Shown one piece after another: positions 37,298-47,525 of a stretch of 64,000 nucleotides of DNA (the stretch's first letter is position 1; the number at the start of each line of letters is the position of its first letter). Under the pieces are notes generated by a model. The model did not search any database, was not told where the DNA came from, and saw nothing but the letters and a program-made list of their open reading frames with translations. The position numbers were made by a program, and so were the translations under genes. The stretch covers positions 5,766,001 through 5,830,000 of the forward strand of contig JARUPY010000607.1 of assembly GCA_029817715.1 (NCBI GenBank). Direction: 5' to 3'. The DNA comes from Melastoma dodecandrum (Eukaryota; Streptophyta; Magnoliopsida; Myrtales; Melastomataceae).

Positions 37298-37315
37298 TGG
37301 CGCCGCTGCCGGGGA
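37298..37315 (+). other. Primer-binding site complementary to tRNA-Asp
   Basis: TGGCGCCGCTGCCGGGGA begins five bases after the 5' LTR. This primer is characteristic of Athila elements. Confidence 0.95.
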
Positions 37316-37404
37316 TTCAGTTGGCTTTTAGTTGTCTTTTACCTCTATTTTCGATAACTGTTTGACGTTCAAGTTTTTGTTTTTCTCTTTATATATTTCA
37401 GTTT

Positions 37405-40400
37405 ATGCTACGGAGTCAAGGAGCTAATTTGACTCCATTGGACCCAGAAGTCGAGCGCACCTTTCGGCAAAGGTTGAGAGCACAGCGAGTAGCTATGGCC
37501 GACGAGGACAACAGAAATCAGATCGCCGGAAGCCTAGTCCCGATACAAGAGCGTGGAGGGAGGCCAGATGTTGATAACAGGCCGATGACGGACTTCACAT
37601 CGGCCAGAACTTACGCTCACCGGTCATGCATAGCACCACCGCCCATTGCAGCTCGTGATTACGAGATCAAGACATCGGTGATGCAGATGATTCAGAATAC
37701 AGTCCAGTTCAGAGGAACACCAATGGAGGATCCGCACGAGCATCTGAGTAAGTTTCTCAGCGTATGCGACACTTTCAGGCAGAACGGAGTGTCCCAAGAT
37801 GCAGTCAGGCTGAAGCTGTTCACATTCTCCCTAAAGGACAAGGCCTGGGCGTGGTTCAATTCACTCCCAGTGAATTCAATATCGACTTGGGCACAGATGG
37901 AGGAGGCCTTCCTGGATCAGTATTATCCTCCCTCGAAGATATCTCAGATGAGGAACGAGATTACCACGTTCCGACAGGACAGCGATGAAACTTTCGTGGA
38001 GGCATGGGAGCGATTCAAGAATCTGCTGATACAGTGCCCATATCATGATCTGCCTGGATGGAGACAGCTTGAGGCATTCTATAATGGACTCACGGACTCG
38101 TCCAGGAAGGACGTAAATTTGGCATCTGGAGGATCCTTTTTGAGGAAGTCCTATGTGGAAGGACTGGAGCTCCTTGAGACGATGAGGAAGACTTGTCTGC
38201 CGAACCAGTATTCGGAGCGTATGAACAGAAGGAAGCCGCAGGGCGTCTTTGAATTGGATACCTTAACCTCAATTCAAGCACAACTAGCCACTCTCACTAA
38301 GAAATTTGAGGAAGCGAACGTTAGTTCGGTTCAGAGCAACCAGCAGGGTTGTCAGATTTGCGGAGGAGCACATCTTACAGATCAGTGCACCATGAGCATG
38401 GAGGAAGCCAACTTTGTTGGAAACCAGCGCAACAACCCGTACTCGAATACGTATAACCCAGGATGGAGGAATCATCCGAACTTTTCCTGGAGAACACAGG
38501 CACCTCCTCCTGGTATGCCTAGACCACCAGCACCAGCACCGGCACCTCACTATCAGCAAGCACAACCGGAAGCCTCGGAGAAGAAGCCGAGCATCGAAGA
38601 GATGATGCTCAAGTACATGGCGAACCAAGACGCCCTGATGAAGAACCAGGCAGCATCGATTCGGAACCTGGAGAACCAGGTTAGCCAGCTGGCTCAGGCG
38701 GTGAATTCCAGAGCTTATGGGACTCTCCCGAGCAATACAGAGACCAACCCGAGGGAGCAAGCTAAAGCCGTCACTCTGAGGAACGGCCGTTCACTGGAGG
38801 CAGAAGAATCCGAGGCCAAGAAAGAGAGCAAGGGCCCTAGTCCATCGGAGAAATCTGGTAAGGAATCACAAACTAGTCCGCTAACTTCTGATTTGAGCTT
38901 GCCGCAGGACAAAGGGAAGAAGGAGCTGGTGGAAGAAAGAAAGGAACACGAAGTTGACATCTCGAAGCTTCCCTTCCCACAGAGAGCCCGAAAGCAAAAC
39001 GAGGATGCTCAATTCCGTAAGTTCCTCGATGTATTCAAAAAGTTACACATTAACATCCATTTTGCAGAAGCCTTGGAGCAGATGCCTAGTTACGTCAAGT
39101 TCATGAAGGACGTACTCTCGAAGAAACGGAGGTTGGGCGATTTTGAGACAGTTAAACTTACCGAGGAGTGTAGCGCCATCCTCCAGAAGAAGATACCACA
39201 GAAGCTCAAGGACCCAGGTAGCTTCACAATCCCATGCACAATTGGAACAGCATTCTCAGGTAAAGCTCTTTGTGACCTTGGGGCAAGCATAAATCTGATG
39301 CCTTTTTCGGTATATAAAGAGCTAGGTTTGGGGGAGGTAAGACCTACATCTGTGTCCCTTCAGTTAGCCGATAGATCCATTACGTACCCGAAAGGGATTA
39401 TTGAGGACGTTCTTGTCAAAGTAGATAAATTTATTTTTCCGGCTGACTTTCTGGTGTTAGACTTTGAGGAGGACAAGGAGATTCCTATCATCCTTGGCCG
39501 TCCGTTTTTAGCCACAGGAAGGGCATTGATCGACGTGCAGAAGGGAGAGTTGACCATCCGGGTCAACGATCAGGAAGTTACCTTCAATGTCTATAAATCT
39601 GTTAAATGGCCTTCTGAGAATTCTGATTGCTTTCGGATGGACGTTGTTGATAGGTGCACCTCCAAATTCTCACCTCTCGGTGATGAAGAGCTCCTAGATG
39701 CTGAAGAGGATGAGATCGATTCCGATGTTGATACCCAGGAGGCTCTAGCGCTGTTCACACGAAGGATTCAACAGTTCGATACGCTAGAGCGGCCATTGAA
39801 CCCAATGCGACCGTCAATTGAGGAACCTCCCACCTTAGAGCTTAAGCAACTCCCGGACCATCTCAGGTATGCATATCTCGGACCATCAAACACTTTACCT
39901 GTGATTATTTCGGCTAGTCTTACAGGAGAGGAGGAGGAGAAATTGCTGGAAATCCTCAAGGCGCACAAGAGAGCATTGGGATGGACCATAGCGGACATTC
40001 GAGGAATCAGTCCTTCGGTGTGCATGCACAAGATTCTGCTTGAGGACGATCATAAGGTTTCGGTCGAGGCTCAGAGGCGGCTAAACCCGAACATAAAGGA
40101 AGTGGTGAAGAAGGAGATCATCAAGTGGCTAGATGCAGGTATTATCTACCCTATCTCTGACAGTTCTTGGGTTAGCCCTGTGCAGTGCGTCCCGAAGAAA
40201 GGAGGGATGACGGTGGTCAAGAACGAGAAGAACGAGCTGATTCCGACTCGTACGGTGACCGGGTGGAGAGTTTGCATGGACTACCGCAAACTAAACAAAG
40301 CCACCAGGAAAGACCACTTCCCTCTTCCCTTCATAGATCAGATGCTTGACCGATTGGCAGGTAAGGACTTCTATTGTTTCTTGGACGGGTACTCCGGGTA

Positions 40401-42732
40401 CAATCAAATTTTGATTGCACCGGAGGACCAAGAAAAGACTACATTCACCTGCCCGTACGGTATCTTTGCTTTTCGTCGCATGCCGTTTGGATTGTGTAAT
40501 GCGCCTGCTACTTTTCAACGATGCATGATGGCCATATTCTCTGATATGATTGAACATGGTCTGGAGGTCTTCATGGATGACTTTTCTGTTTTCGGTGCAT
40601 CATATGCGGATTGCTTGTCGAACCTCACTAAGGTTCTTAAACGTTGTCAAGACAATAACCTGATCCTGAACTGGGAGAAATGCCAGTTTATGGTTCGTGA
40701 TGGCATTGTTCTAGGTCACCGGATATCCAGCAAGGGCATCGAGGTGGACAGGGCAAAGATTGAGACAATTGAGAAGCTACCCCCACCGTCTTCTGTAAAA
40801 GGGATACGGAGCTTCCTGGGACATGCTGGATTCTACCGAAGGTTCATCAAGGACTTCTCCAAGATCACGAAGCCATTGTGCAATCTATTGGAGAAGGACG
40901 TTCCCTTTGTGTTCGATGCTGAGTGCCTTTCGGCCTTCACCGAAATCAAGAAGAGGTTAGTTTCTGCACCCATAGTCGTAGCACCTGATTGGAGTTTGCC
41001 CTTCGAATTGATGTGCGATGCTAGTGACTATGCGGTAGGAGCTGCATTAGGCCAGAGGGTAGATAGAATTTTTCGGGTGATATACTATGCCAGCAGGACC
41101 TTAGATGACGCCCAGGTTAATTACACCACGACTGAAAAAGAACTGTTAGCCGTAGTGTTTGCCTTCGACAAGTTTCGCAGTTATCTAGTGGGGTCTAAGA
41201 TAGTAGTGTTCACGGATCACTCAGCAATCAAGTACTTGATTGAGAAAAAGGACGCCAAGCCTAGGTTGATTCGTTGGGTCCTTCTATTACAAGAATTTGA
41301 TTTAGAGATCCGCGACAGGAAAGGAACTGAAAATCAGATAGCAGACCATTTGTCTAGGTTAGAAAACAACAAGGTACTTCAAGACAAGGTTTGCATAAAT
41401 GACTCCTTTCCTGATGAGTATTTACTGTCTGCTGATGTGAACGTGCCATGGTATGCTGATATTGTGAATTTTATTGTATCGGAGTTCATCCCCGAGGATT
41501 TTGATGCACAAAAGCGGAAAAGATTTCTACATGACGTTCGTCAATATTTTTGGGACGAACCGTTTCTGTTTAAAAAGTGTGCAGATCAGGTCATCAGGAG
41601 GTGTGTGCCGGAATCTGAAGTCCAGGATATCTTAACCCATTGCCATGCATCCCCTTATGGAGGACACTTCGGAGGAGACCGAACGGCTGCAAAAGTCCTC
41701 CAATCAGGTTTTTACTGGCCTACTATTTTTAAGGACGCTTACCAATTTGTTTTTCACTGTGATAGGTGCCAAAGAACGGGGAACATATCCCGAAGAAACG
41801 AAATGCCCCTGCAAAACATTCTCGAGGTTGAACTCTTCGACGTCTGGGGCATCGACTTCATGGGTCTCTTCATCCCATCAAACGGTAACAAGTATATTCT
41901 CGTTGCAGTTGACTATGTTTCGAAATGGGTGGAAGCAATTGCTTCCCCCACTAATGAGGCTAAAGTGGTTGTCAAGTTTGTGCAGAGACAGATCTTTACC
42001 AGGTTCGGAGTTCCACGTGCGATCATCAGCGATGAAGGTACACACTTCATCAATCGTCAATTTAATGCACTCTTGAGCAAATATGGCGTGAAGCACAAGG
42101 TGGCAACGGCGTATCACCCACAGACCAGCGGACAGGCGGAAGCTTCCAACCGTGAAGTGGAGCGCATCCTTGAAAAATCGGTAAGTACAACACGAAAGGA
42201 TTGGTCGTTAAAACTTGACGATGCTTTGTGGGCGTACAGGACAGCGTACAAAACACCGATCGGGATGTCTCCATACCGACTCGTCTTTGGCAAGGCTTGT
42301 CATCTCCCAATGGAACTCGAACACAAGGCATACTGGGCACTAAAGCACCTAAATTTCGACGCAACCCGATCAGGTGAGGTTCGCCTTTTGCAAATGAACG
42401 AGTTGGAGGAGCTTCGTCATCGGGCCTACGAGAATGCATCTATCTACAAGGAGAAGACGAAAAAATGGCATGATAGCCGCATCCTCAACAGGTCATTTGT
42501 GCCAGGTAAGTATGTATTACTTTTCAACTCACGTTTGCGGTTATTTCCAGGCAAGTTGAAGTCGAGATGGTCCGGACCGTTCAAAGTGGTCAGAACGTTT
42601 CCTCATGGCGCTGTAGAGTTACAGTCGAATGATTCGGAGACCACGTTCAAGGTTAACGGCCAACGCCTCAAAAACTATCATGGAGAGCCATTTGAGCGAG
42701 GAACTACATCCACGCAACTCCAAGACGCATAA
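37405..42732 (+). CDS. Gag-Pol polyprotein of the Athila-lineage retrotransposon (1775 aa, intact)
   Basis: One uninterrupted frame. The Gag domain lies at about residues 90-275 ([36 protein letters not shown] is typical of Athila). A zinc knuckle has C316, C319, H323 and C328, with one residue fewer than usual between the second Cys and the His. A Pro-rich and charged linker follows. The aspartic protease has D624 in DLGAS. Reverse transcriptase shows the Athila FMDD box (D1058-D1059), and RNase H has MCDAS with D1205. The integrase zinc domain includes H1414, C1452 and C1455. The DD35E core is D1484, D1543, E1579 with exact spacing. The C-terminus carries WSGPFKVV and ends with the [14 protein letters not shown] segment. 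No chromodomain is present, as expected for non-chromoviruses. Start chosen as the first ATG, 89 bp after the primer site. Confidence 0.96.
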   Translation: MLRSQGANLTPLDPEVERTFRQRLRAQRVAMADEDNRNQIAGSLVPIQERGGRPDVDNRPMTDFTSARTYAHRSCIAPPPIAARDYEIKTSVMQMIQNTVQFRGTPMEDPHEHLSKFLSVCDTFRQNGVSQDAVRLKLFTFSLKDKAWAWFNSLPVNSISTWAQMEEAFLDQYYPPSKISQMRNEITTFRQDSDETFVEAWERFKNLLIQCPYHDLPGWRQLEAFYNGLTDSSRKDVNLASGGSFLRKSYVEGLELLETMRKTCLPNQYSERMNRRKPQGVFELDTLTSIQAQLATLTKKFEEANVSSVQSNQQGCQICGGAHLTDQCTMSMEEANFVGNQRNNPYSNTYNPGWRNHPNFSWRTQAPPPGMPRPPAPAPAPHYQQAQPEASEKKPSIEEMMLKYMANQDALMKNQAASIRNLENQVSQLAQAVNSRAYGTLPSNTETNPREQAKAVTLRNGRSLEAEESEAKKESKGPSPSEKSGKESQTSPLTSDLSLPQDKGKKELVEERKEHEVDISKLPFPQRARKQNEDAQFRKFLDVFKKLHINIHFAEALEQMPSYVKFMKDVLSKKRRLGDFETVKLTEECSAILQKKIPQKLKDPGSFTIPCTIGTAFSGKALCDLGASINLMPFSVYKELGLGEVRPTSVSLQLADRSITYPKGIIEDVLVKVDKFIFPADFLVLDFEEDKEIPIILGRPFLATGRALIDVQKGELTIRVNDQEVTFNVYKSVKWPSENSDCFRMDVVDRCTSKFSPLGDEELLDAEEDEIDSDVDTQEALALFTRRIQQFDTLERPLNPMRPSIEEPPTLELKQLPDHLRYAYLGPSNTLPVIISASLTGEEEEKLLEILKAHKRALGWTIADIRGISPSVCMHKILLEDDHKVSVEAQRRLNPNIKEVVKKEIIKWLDAGIIYPISDSSWVSPVQCVPKKGGMTVVKNEKNELIPTRTVTGWRVCMDYRKLNKATRKDHFPLPFIDQMLDRLAGKDFYCFLDGYSGYNQILIAPEDQEKTTFTCPYGIFAFRRMPFGLCNAPATFQRCMMAIFSDMIEHGLEVFMDDFSVFGASYADCLSNLTKVLKRCQDNNLILNWEKCQFMVRDGIVLGHRISSKGIEVDRAKIETIEKLPPPSSVKGIRSFLGHAGFYRRFIKDFSKITKPLCNLLEKDVPFVFDAECLSAFTEIKKRLVSAPIVVAPDWSLPFELMCDASDYAVGAALGQRVDRIFRVIYYASRTLDDAQVNYTTTEKELLAVVFAFDKFRSYLVGSKIVVFTDHSAIKYLIEKKDAKPRLIRWVLLLQEFDLEIRDRKGTENQIADHLSRLENNKVLQDKVCINDSFPDEYLLSADVNVPWYADIVNFIVSEFIPEDFDAQKRKRFLHDVRQYFWDEPFLFKKCADQVIRRCVPESEVQDILTHCHASPYGGHFGGDRTAAKVLQSGFYWPTIFKDAYQFVFHCDRCQRTGNISRRNEMPLQNILEVELFDVWGIDFMGLFIPSNGNKYILVAVDYVSKWVEAIASPTNEAKVVVKFVQRQIFTRFGVPRAIISDEGTHFINRQFNALLSKYGVKHKVATAYHPQTSGQAEASNREVERILEKSVSTTRKDWSLKLDDALWAYRTAYKTPIGMSPYRLVFGKACHLPMELEHKAYWALKHLNFDATRSGEVRLLQMNELEELRHRAYENASIYKEKTKKWHDSRILNRSFVPGKYVLLFNSRLRLFPGKLKSRWSGPFKVVRTFPHGAVELQSNDSETTFKVNGQRLKNYHGEPFERGTTSTQLQDA

Positions 42733-42934
42733 AATCGTGCGAAAGTCGAGCCATCGACTCTAAACCAGGGCGCTTCTTGGGAGGCAACCCAAGTCGTTTC
42801 ATTTTATTCCTGATAATTAGTTATTTTTAATCGTTTATTTGTTTTTGTTAGTAGATCAAGAAGCATGTCCAAGAAAAAGACGGAGAAAGAAAATGAGGTA
42901 GCATCCACAGTAAGATCCACAGCTGGGGAGGAAC

Positions 42935-43190
42935 GAAGGCAGTAAGTTTCGCAGCTGCGAGAACATCTCTCGCAGCTGCGGAAGATGTATACACCGTCGA
43001 CCCTCAGAGAGTCTCGCAGCTGCGAAGGAAATTCTCGCAGCTGCGAGAGACATGTAACCTGCGACCCTCAAAGAGTCTCGCAGCTGCGGAGAAGTAGATC
43101 GCAGCTGCGAGAGACGTGTGACCCGTGACTCACAGAGAGTCTCGCAGCTGCGGAGGGATGTCTCGCAGCTGCGAGAGTACGAAATTTCAG
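42935..43190 (+). repeat. Four 64-bp repeats with paired CGCAGCTGCG palindromes (internal)
   Basis: Units begin at about 42935, 42999, 43063 and 43127. Each carries two copies of CGCAGCTGCG exactly 21 bp apart, eight in total, with TCTCGCAGCTGCGAGAG as the extended palindrome at several sites. The 64-bp period is not a multiple of three, so this array cannot be a protein repeat. It lies between the Gag-Pol stop and the env-like ORF. Confidence 0.9.
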
Positions 43191-43396
43191 ACAGATTAAA
43201 AGGGGACGAACCTAAACCCTAATTTATTTTTTCCCCACTCTCTCAGGGCACAGCTGCGACACAACCCTCATCTCCACATCGCCGGCTACTCCACATCTCC
43301 ATCCGCTGCAGATCCGCTCACCGGTGCCGCCCGCTAACCATCCAACCAACCTCGCCGCCCCCTTCCTGCCGATTGGTCGACCACACTCTCCCATCG

Positions 43397-44140
43397 CGGC
43401 GATAATCAGTTATTGCGAGAATTGCTAAGCCAGGATCCCAATGGAAATTGACAAGAAGCCGGGACCCCCTCAGACTCCACGGCAGCAATTTGACCACCGA
43501 AGCACGCATGTGGGCCTTATTTGTTGCCGCCCGGCTCATCCCCAGCAAAAACACGAGCGAGATCACTAGGGATCGAGCGGCGCTCATCTACTGTATCATG
43601 GAGGAGATGCCTATTGATTTGGGCAGGCTGCTGAATTGGATGATCCACCGTTGTTTGGACGACGCACGAGGTTTGTGGTTCCCTTGTCTTATTTCTGAAT
43701 TATGTATCAAAGCAGGTGTGCAGTTTGACAGGACAGAGGAGCTTTGTCCCCCGGGCCAGCTTCTAGACCATCAATCGCTGGACAAGATTAGCGCAAGGCA
43801 GGGAGGCGCTTCCTCTCGCCCTCGTCCAGCCGCTGCGAGCACTATGCCCTCCGAGCAAGAACGGTGGGCCCAGATGCAGGAGTTCATGCAGCAAACCAGG
43901 GACGCTCAGCAGCAAACCAGAGCCTTCCAGCAGTACACCATGGAATTCATCCGACATCAGATGGAGTACAACCGTCAGGCCGCGCCATCCTTTGGAGTAG
44001 ATTTCAACGCGTTGCATCAACCAGTCTACCACCCACCGGGATGGGATCGACCCATGGGATGGAGTGATGCTGCTATGGAAGATGCAGAAACCAGCCCGGC
44101 GGAGGATGAAGATGTTGACTCCGACTCGGAGTCCGATTAA
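43397..44140 (+). pseudogene. Env-like ORF of the Athila element (decayed 5' end)
   Basis: The open frame reaches TAA 44138 but has no in-frame ATG at its start and is closed upstream by TAA near 43394. A recognisable core resembles the Athila third-ORF (env-like) region: SNLTTEARMWALFVAARLIP, ITRDRAALIYCIM and WFPCLISELCIKAGV. The C-terminal part is Gln-rich and probably coiled, then highly acidic (EDEDVDSDSESD). No transmembrane segment or signal peptide is visible. Athila env-like proteins are usually much longer, so this is a truncated remnant. Its normal role is unproven in plants. Confidence 0.6.
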
Positions 44141-45284
44141 TCTGCCATCAGGGAGAGGATCCTGAGTTCAACCGGATATGTGCCAGGTTGTATCTCTCTT
44201 ATCTTTACTTTCATCTATCTCATGCACTGTTGGAGATACAGTCTGCCACGAGGTCGTGTCAGGATTTAGGTTTGGGGGTGTTGATGTTATCCTTTATGAT
44301 ATGATTGCCATTGCTTGTTATTTCTGTCAGCTTGATCATGCTTCTGAGTCTATCTTTCGTTTTGTTTTTGTTATTTTCTTTGAGTCGATGCCCCTCAGTT
44401 AGACCTTAGGATTTCGAATTAGAAGAGTCGGATTCTAGGAGGATGATTAGGGTCGCACATTTAAGGCAGAGGAGGAATTAGTCCTAGCAAGCATGCCTAA
44501 TTTCTTGAAAAAAATAGTATATGTTGTTCCTGATAGGAAGCTAACTAAGCAGCGTCAGCTCTACAGTCTCTTTAAAAGCATAGTCATTAAGGAAAAGTAT
44601 AGGCACTCGAATCATCCTTTGGAGACGAAATTCAGGTTAAAATGTGAAAGAGAAAAAGAGCAAGAAAAGAAAACGGTTGCCAAGGTTCTGAGCACCACTA
44701 TTCAAGCTAAAAAAAAAAAAGTAAAAGAAAAAAAAAATTGATTTTGAGCTTGAATATGTGCTTGTGGTGTGAGTCTTCCTTGCGGCTCGAGTTCTCGTCC
44801 GAGGGGTGCTTTATCACCTAGTGCCTTGGTCCGTTTGGACCGGGAGTCACTGACTGAGAACTTCTTACATGAGCGTTTGCGGGAATTGATGAGCATTTAG
44901 AATCGTGTAACCAAATGAAAAGAAAAAAATGAGATGAAAAGAAAGACCTCGAATTAGTTGAGAAGGTAAGGAGAGTTGAGTCTAGAAAAGTACTTGATGG
45001 CTATGAAAGATTTGAGAATGTGGGGTTGACAACGCGAGGTGTGCAAATTGAGGGAACAAGTTTTATAAGAACTACAAAACCCGTGTATGCTAGCCTTGAA
45101 CGAAGTCTACCTCTAAAATAGGTGTGCGGCCTTAGCTGAGAGTCGTTAACGACAATTCGAGTTCGGAAGACTTGGGTGAGACTGGGGAGTATAAATTATG
45201 ATTCGTTTGTTTTGTTTGGTTACATTTTCGTTTTGTTTTGGTTTTGTTTTGCTCGAGGACTAGCAAAAGATAGGTTTGGGGGTG
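44141..45284 (+). other. Non-coding 3' region and polypurine tracts of the Athila element
   Basis: No gene is supported. A tract ATTTAGGTTTGGGGGTG at 44264-44280 nearly repeats the terminal polypurine tract (ATAGGTTTGGGGGTG, 45270-45284) that abuts the 3' LTR. An A-rich run near 44708-44740 is followed by unremarkable sequence. Confidence 0.7.
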
Positions 45285-46627
45285 TGATAACTCTACGAAA
45301 GTAGAGTTATATGATCACATTTGTGCCTTGATTTGAGTTAGTTCCGTCGTTTTAAGTGTTTAGATTGGTTGTTTCAAGCTGAATTGTGTTACCTCACGTT
45401 CGTTATTGTTCGTGTAGGGAATTGAAGATGAAATGAGGAACAATGAAGAGAGGAAGGAATAGTTGTGAGAAGGAAGCGAGGAGTGCAACCACAGAGACCT
45501 TCGCAGCTGCGGAGAGTCTCGACGCAGCTGCGGGCAAGAGGAAGCTTGCAACCACAGAGACTTTCGCAGCCGCGGAAGATTTCCTCGCAGCTGCGGAGAA
45601 GCCAAAGGGAGCAACCTCAGAGACTTTCGCAGCTGCGGAAGATTTCCTCGCAGCTGCAGAGAACCAGAAGATTTCCTCCCCTCCGAATTCCTAGATTTTC
45701 TCTTTATTTCTATTTAGGTCATTTAGATTATTCCCTAGTATAAATACTCAAACTTAAGGTTTACTAGGTGGGAGATAGAGAGAGTGGGGGGGAATTGGTT
45801 TTTCTTTGTCGGCAAAAAGCTCGTGACAGGAGATTGGTGCCGGGGGAGAATTGCAAAATTCTTTTCCCTTTTTCTTTTAGATTTCAATTATGCTTTCATC
45901 TTTGATTTGGTTTTCGTGTTGCATCGCTATGAACTAATTTCTTTGTTCTAGGACGACGATGGAACCTCGTGTTCTTTTGTAATTGTTGAACCTTTCTTAT
46001 TATGAATTGAATTTCCGTTGGTTGTTTATCCAATCCCGTGTTTAATGCGTATTAGCAGCCTGATCAACTGTTGATATTGATTCGATCACCTAGGGAGACT
46101 CGAGAGGGTAGTCTGGGTCAGATCGGGATTAGGATAACCTAAGGAACCTTCGAGTCGAGAGACCGGGTTTTAGTGTGAGAGTAGAAATACCGTGCACCTT
46201 GGGTAATCAAAGTAAGGTTAAATCGTAAAGGGCCTCCACTAGTTCTTTGCCTAGACATAGAGTAGAGAATTTGATACATGGGGGTACGTTCCCGGATATC
46301 CGAGAGGGTTATGGGGAGAGATTAGCGGCCTACAGTTAACAACCGTTGAAATTCATTAGTAATAAGAAGAGGGGATATGAGAGCATACGTCATGAGGGGA
46401 AATCGGTAGTCCTAGATCTTTCATTCTTATTGGTAATTCGATTCACTTTGCTGTTAGTTTAATTTCTCATCACTTGATTTGTTCACTTGACCTTGAATTT
46501 GGTTATCGAATTTGACGTTATAAGACCTAATTGATACTGATTCTCTGTGGGATCGACCCTTGTTTGCCCTTACTGCTTAGTTTGTGTGAACGAGGATTTA
46601 TTTTTGTTGCGTTGACGACGCGCATCA
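45285..46627 (+). repeat. 3' LTR of the Athila element
   Basis: 1343 bp, starting TGATAACTC and ending GCGCATCA. It carries the 63-bp palindrome array at 45485-45673 and the TATA box at 45739. The largest difference from the 5' LTR is a rearranged GA-rich block near 45765-45795. Confidence 0.95.
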
Positions 46628-47525
46628 CACATCTTCGTTAACATCCAAATGACATTGTATACTAGGAAATTGTTAAGGGATAGTTTGATTTTGAGTAAAA
46701 ATCAAAACAAAAAACATAAATCTAACAATAAAATTATCCAATAAAATAAGTTATCAACACAAGTGAAATTTGATCCAAATTTGATGTCACGAAGATATAT
46801 TTTATCTTGGACAAATACATCTTTTTTTATCAAAAAATTGAAAATACTTGATGATTATTATAACACCTTTCTAATCTCTTTGTTTCTGTGGAAATCTCGC
46901 ATGGCGGATTTATTTTTTGAATTACACATGTTTTTTTTCTTATAAAATTTTAGATTGTTTTTTGTCGTAATTTTCATTATCCATCCGCGATTTTATAAAT
47001 TAAAAAGACCAAGTAAATTTTTTTTTTTTGGTGAATGGACTTGGACTATTAAAAATATTATTTATGTTATCGAAATTAGATGTATGGCCGTAAAAGTAGT
47101 TGCGATCATTATGATGATAATATCGGTACATAAATTGGCGCACCGATCCCTTCGACGGGATTAATTTCCTGCGAAAAGCGAATTAAGAAAGAGGAAAGGA
47201 AGCGGAAAAGAGAAACACGGTTTCGTTGGAGATACGACTCAGACAATCGACGGTCGGGATGTTGTCCCTGTCCGACACGCTATTGCCGTGATCGATTCCG
47301 CGTTGCCTCTCCTACTTCCTTCATTCGGTAGCAGCGAGCGGATTCCGCCATTGACCCACGATACCCGCAGTAATCCCCAATTCAATTTTGACTTCTTTTT
47401 TTTGTTTCCTTAATCTCGATCCTTAGCCGCCGTCGTCGTTGGTCGGCGGGCCAAAGTCTCGATTTTGATTCCCGGGAAGCGATCCAGAGGTCAAGGGATT
47501 TTGTGGGTCTTTGAAGAAAGTGGCA
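46628..47525. other. Intergenic DNA and 5' leader of the IST1-like gene
   Basis: 46628-47150 is AT-rich without a supported gene. From about 47160 the sequence becomes GC-richer and mixed, as expected for the promoter-proximal region and untranslated leader of the gene starting at 47526. The transcription start was not identified. Confidence 0.5.

Larger units (their letters stand above)
35954..46627 (+). mobile_element. Complete Athila-lineage Ty3/gypsy LTR retrotransposon
   Basis: LTRs of 1339 bp (35954-37292) and 1343 bp (45285-46627), TG...CA, are flanked by a perfect CACAT duplication (35949-35953 and 46628-46632). The primer site TGGCGCCGCTGCCGGGGA, complementary to tRNA-Asp, and the polypurine tract AGGTTTGGGGGTG are diagnostic of Athila. 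A 1775-aa Gag-Pol is intact; an env-like ORF downstream is decayed. By eye the LTRs differ at about twenty positions plus one short indel block, so insertion is recent. The element landed 26 bp past the 3' LTR of the gag-only element. Confidence 0.96.

Noticed and set aside
36154..43190. CRISPR-like regular spacing of short palindromic repeats
   Set aside because: The context is a eukaryotic LTR retrotransposon, spacers are not unique captured sequences, and no cas genes exist.
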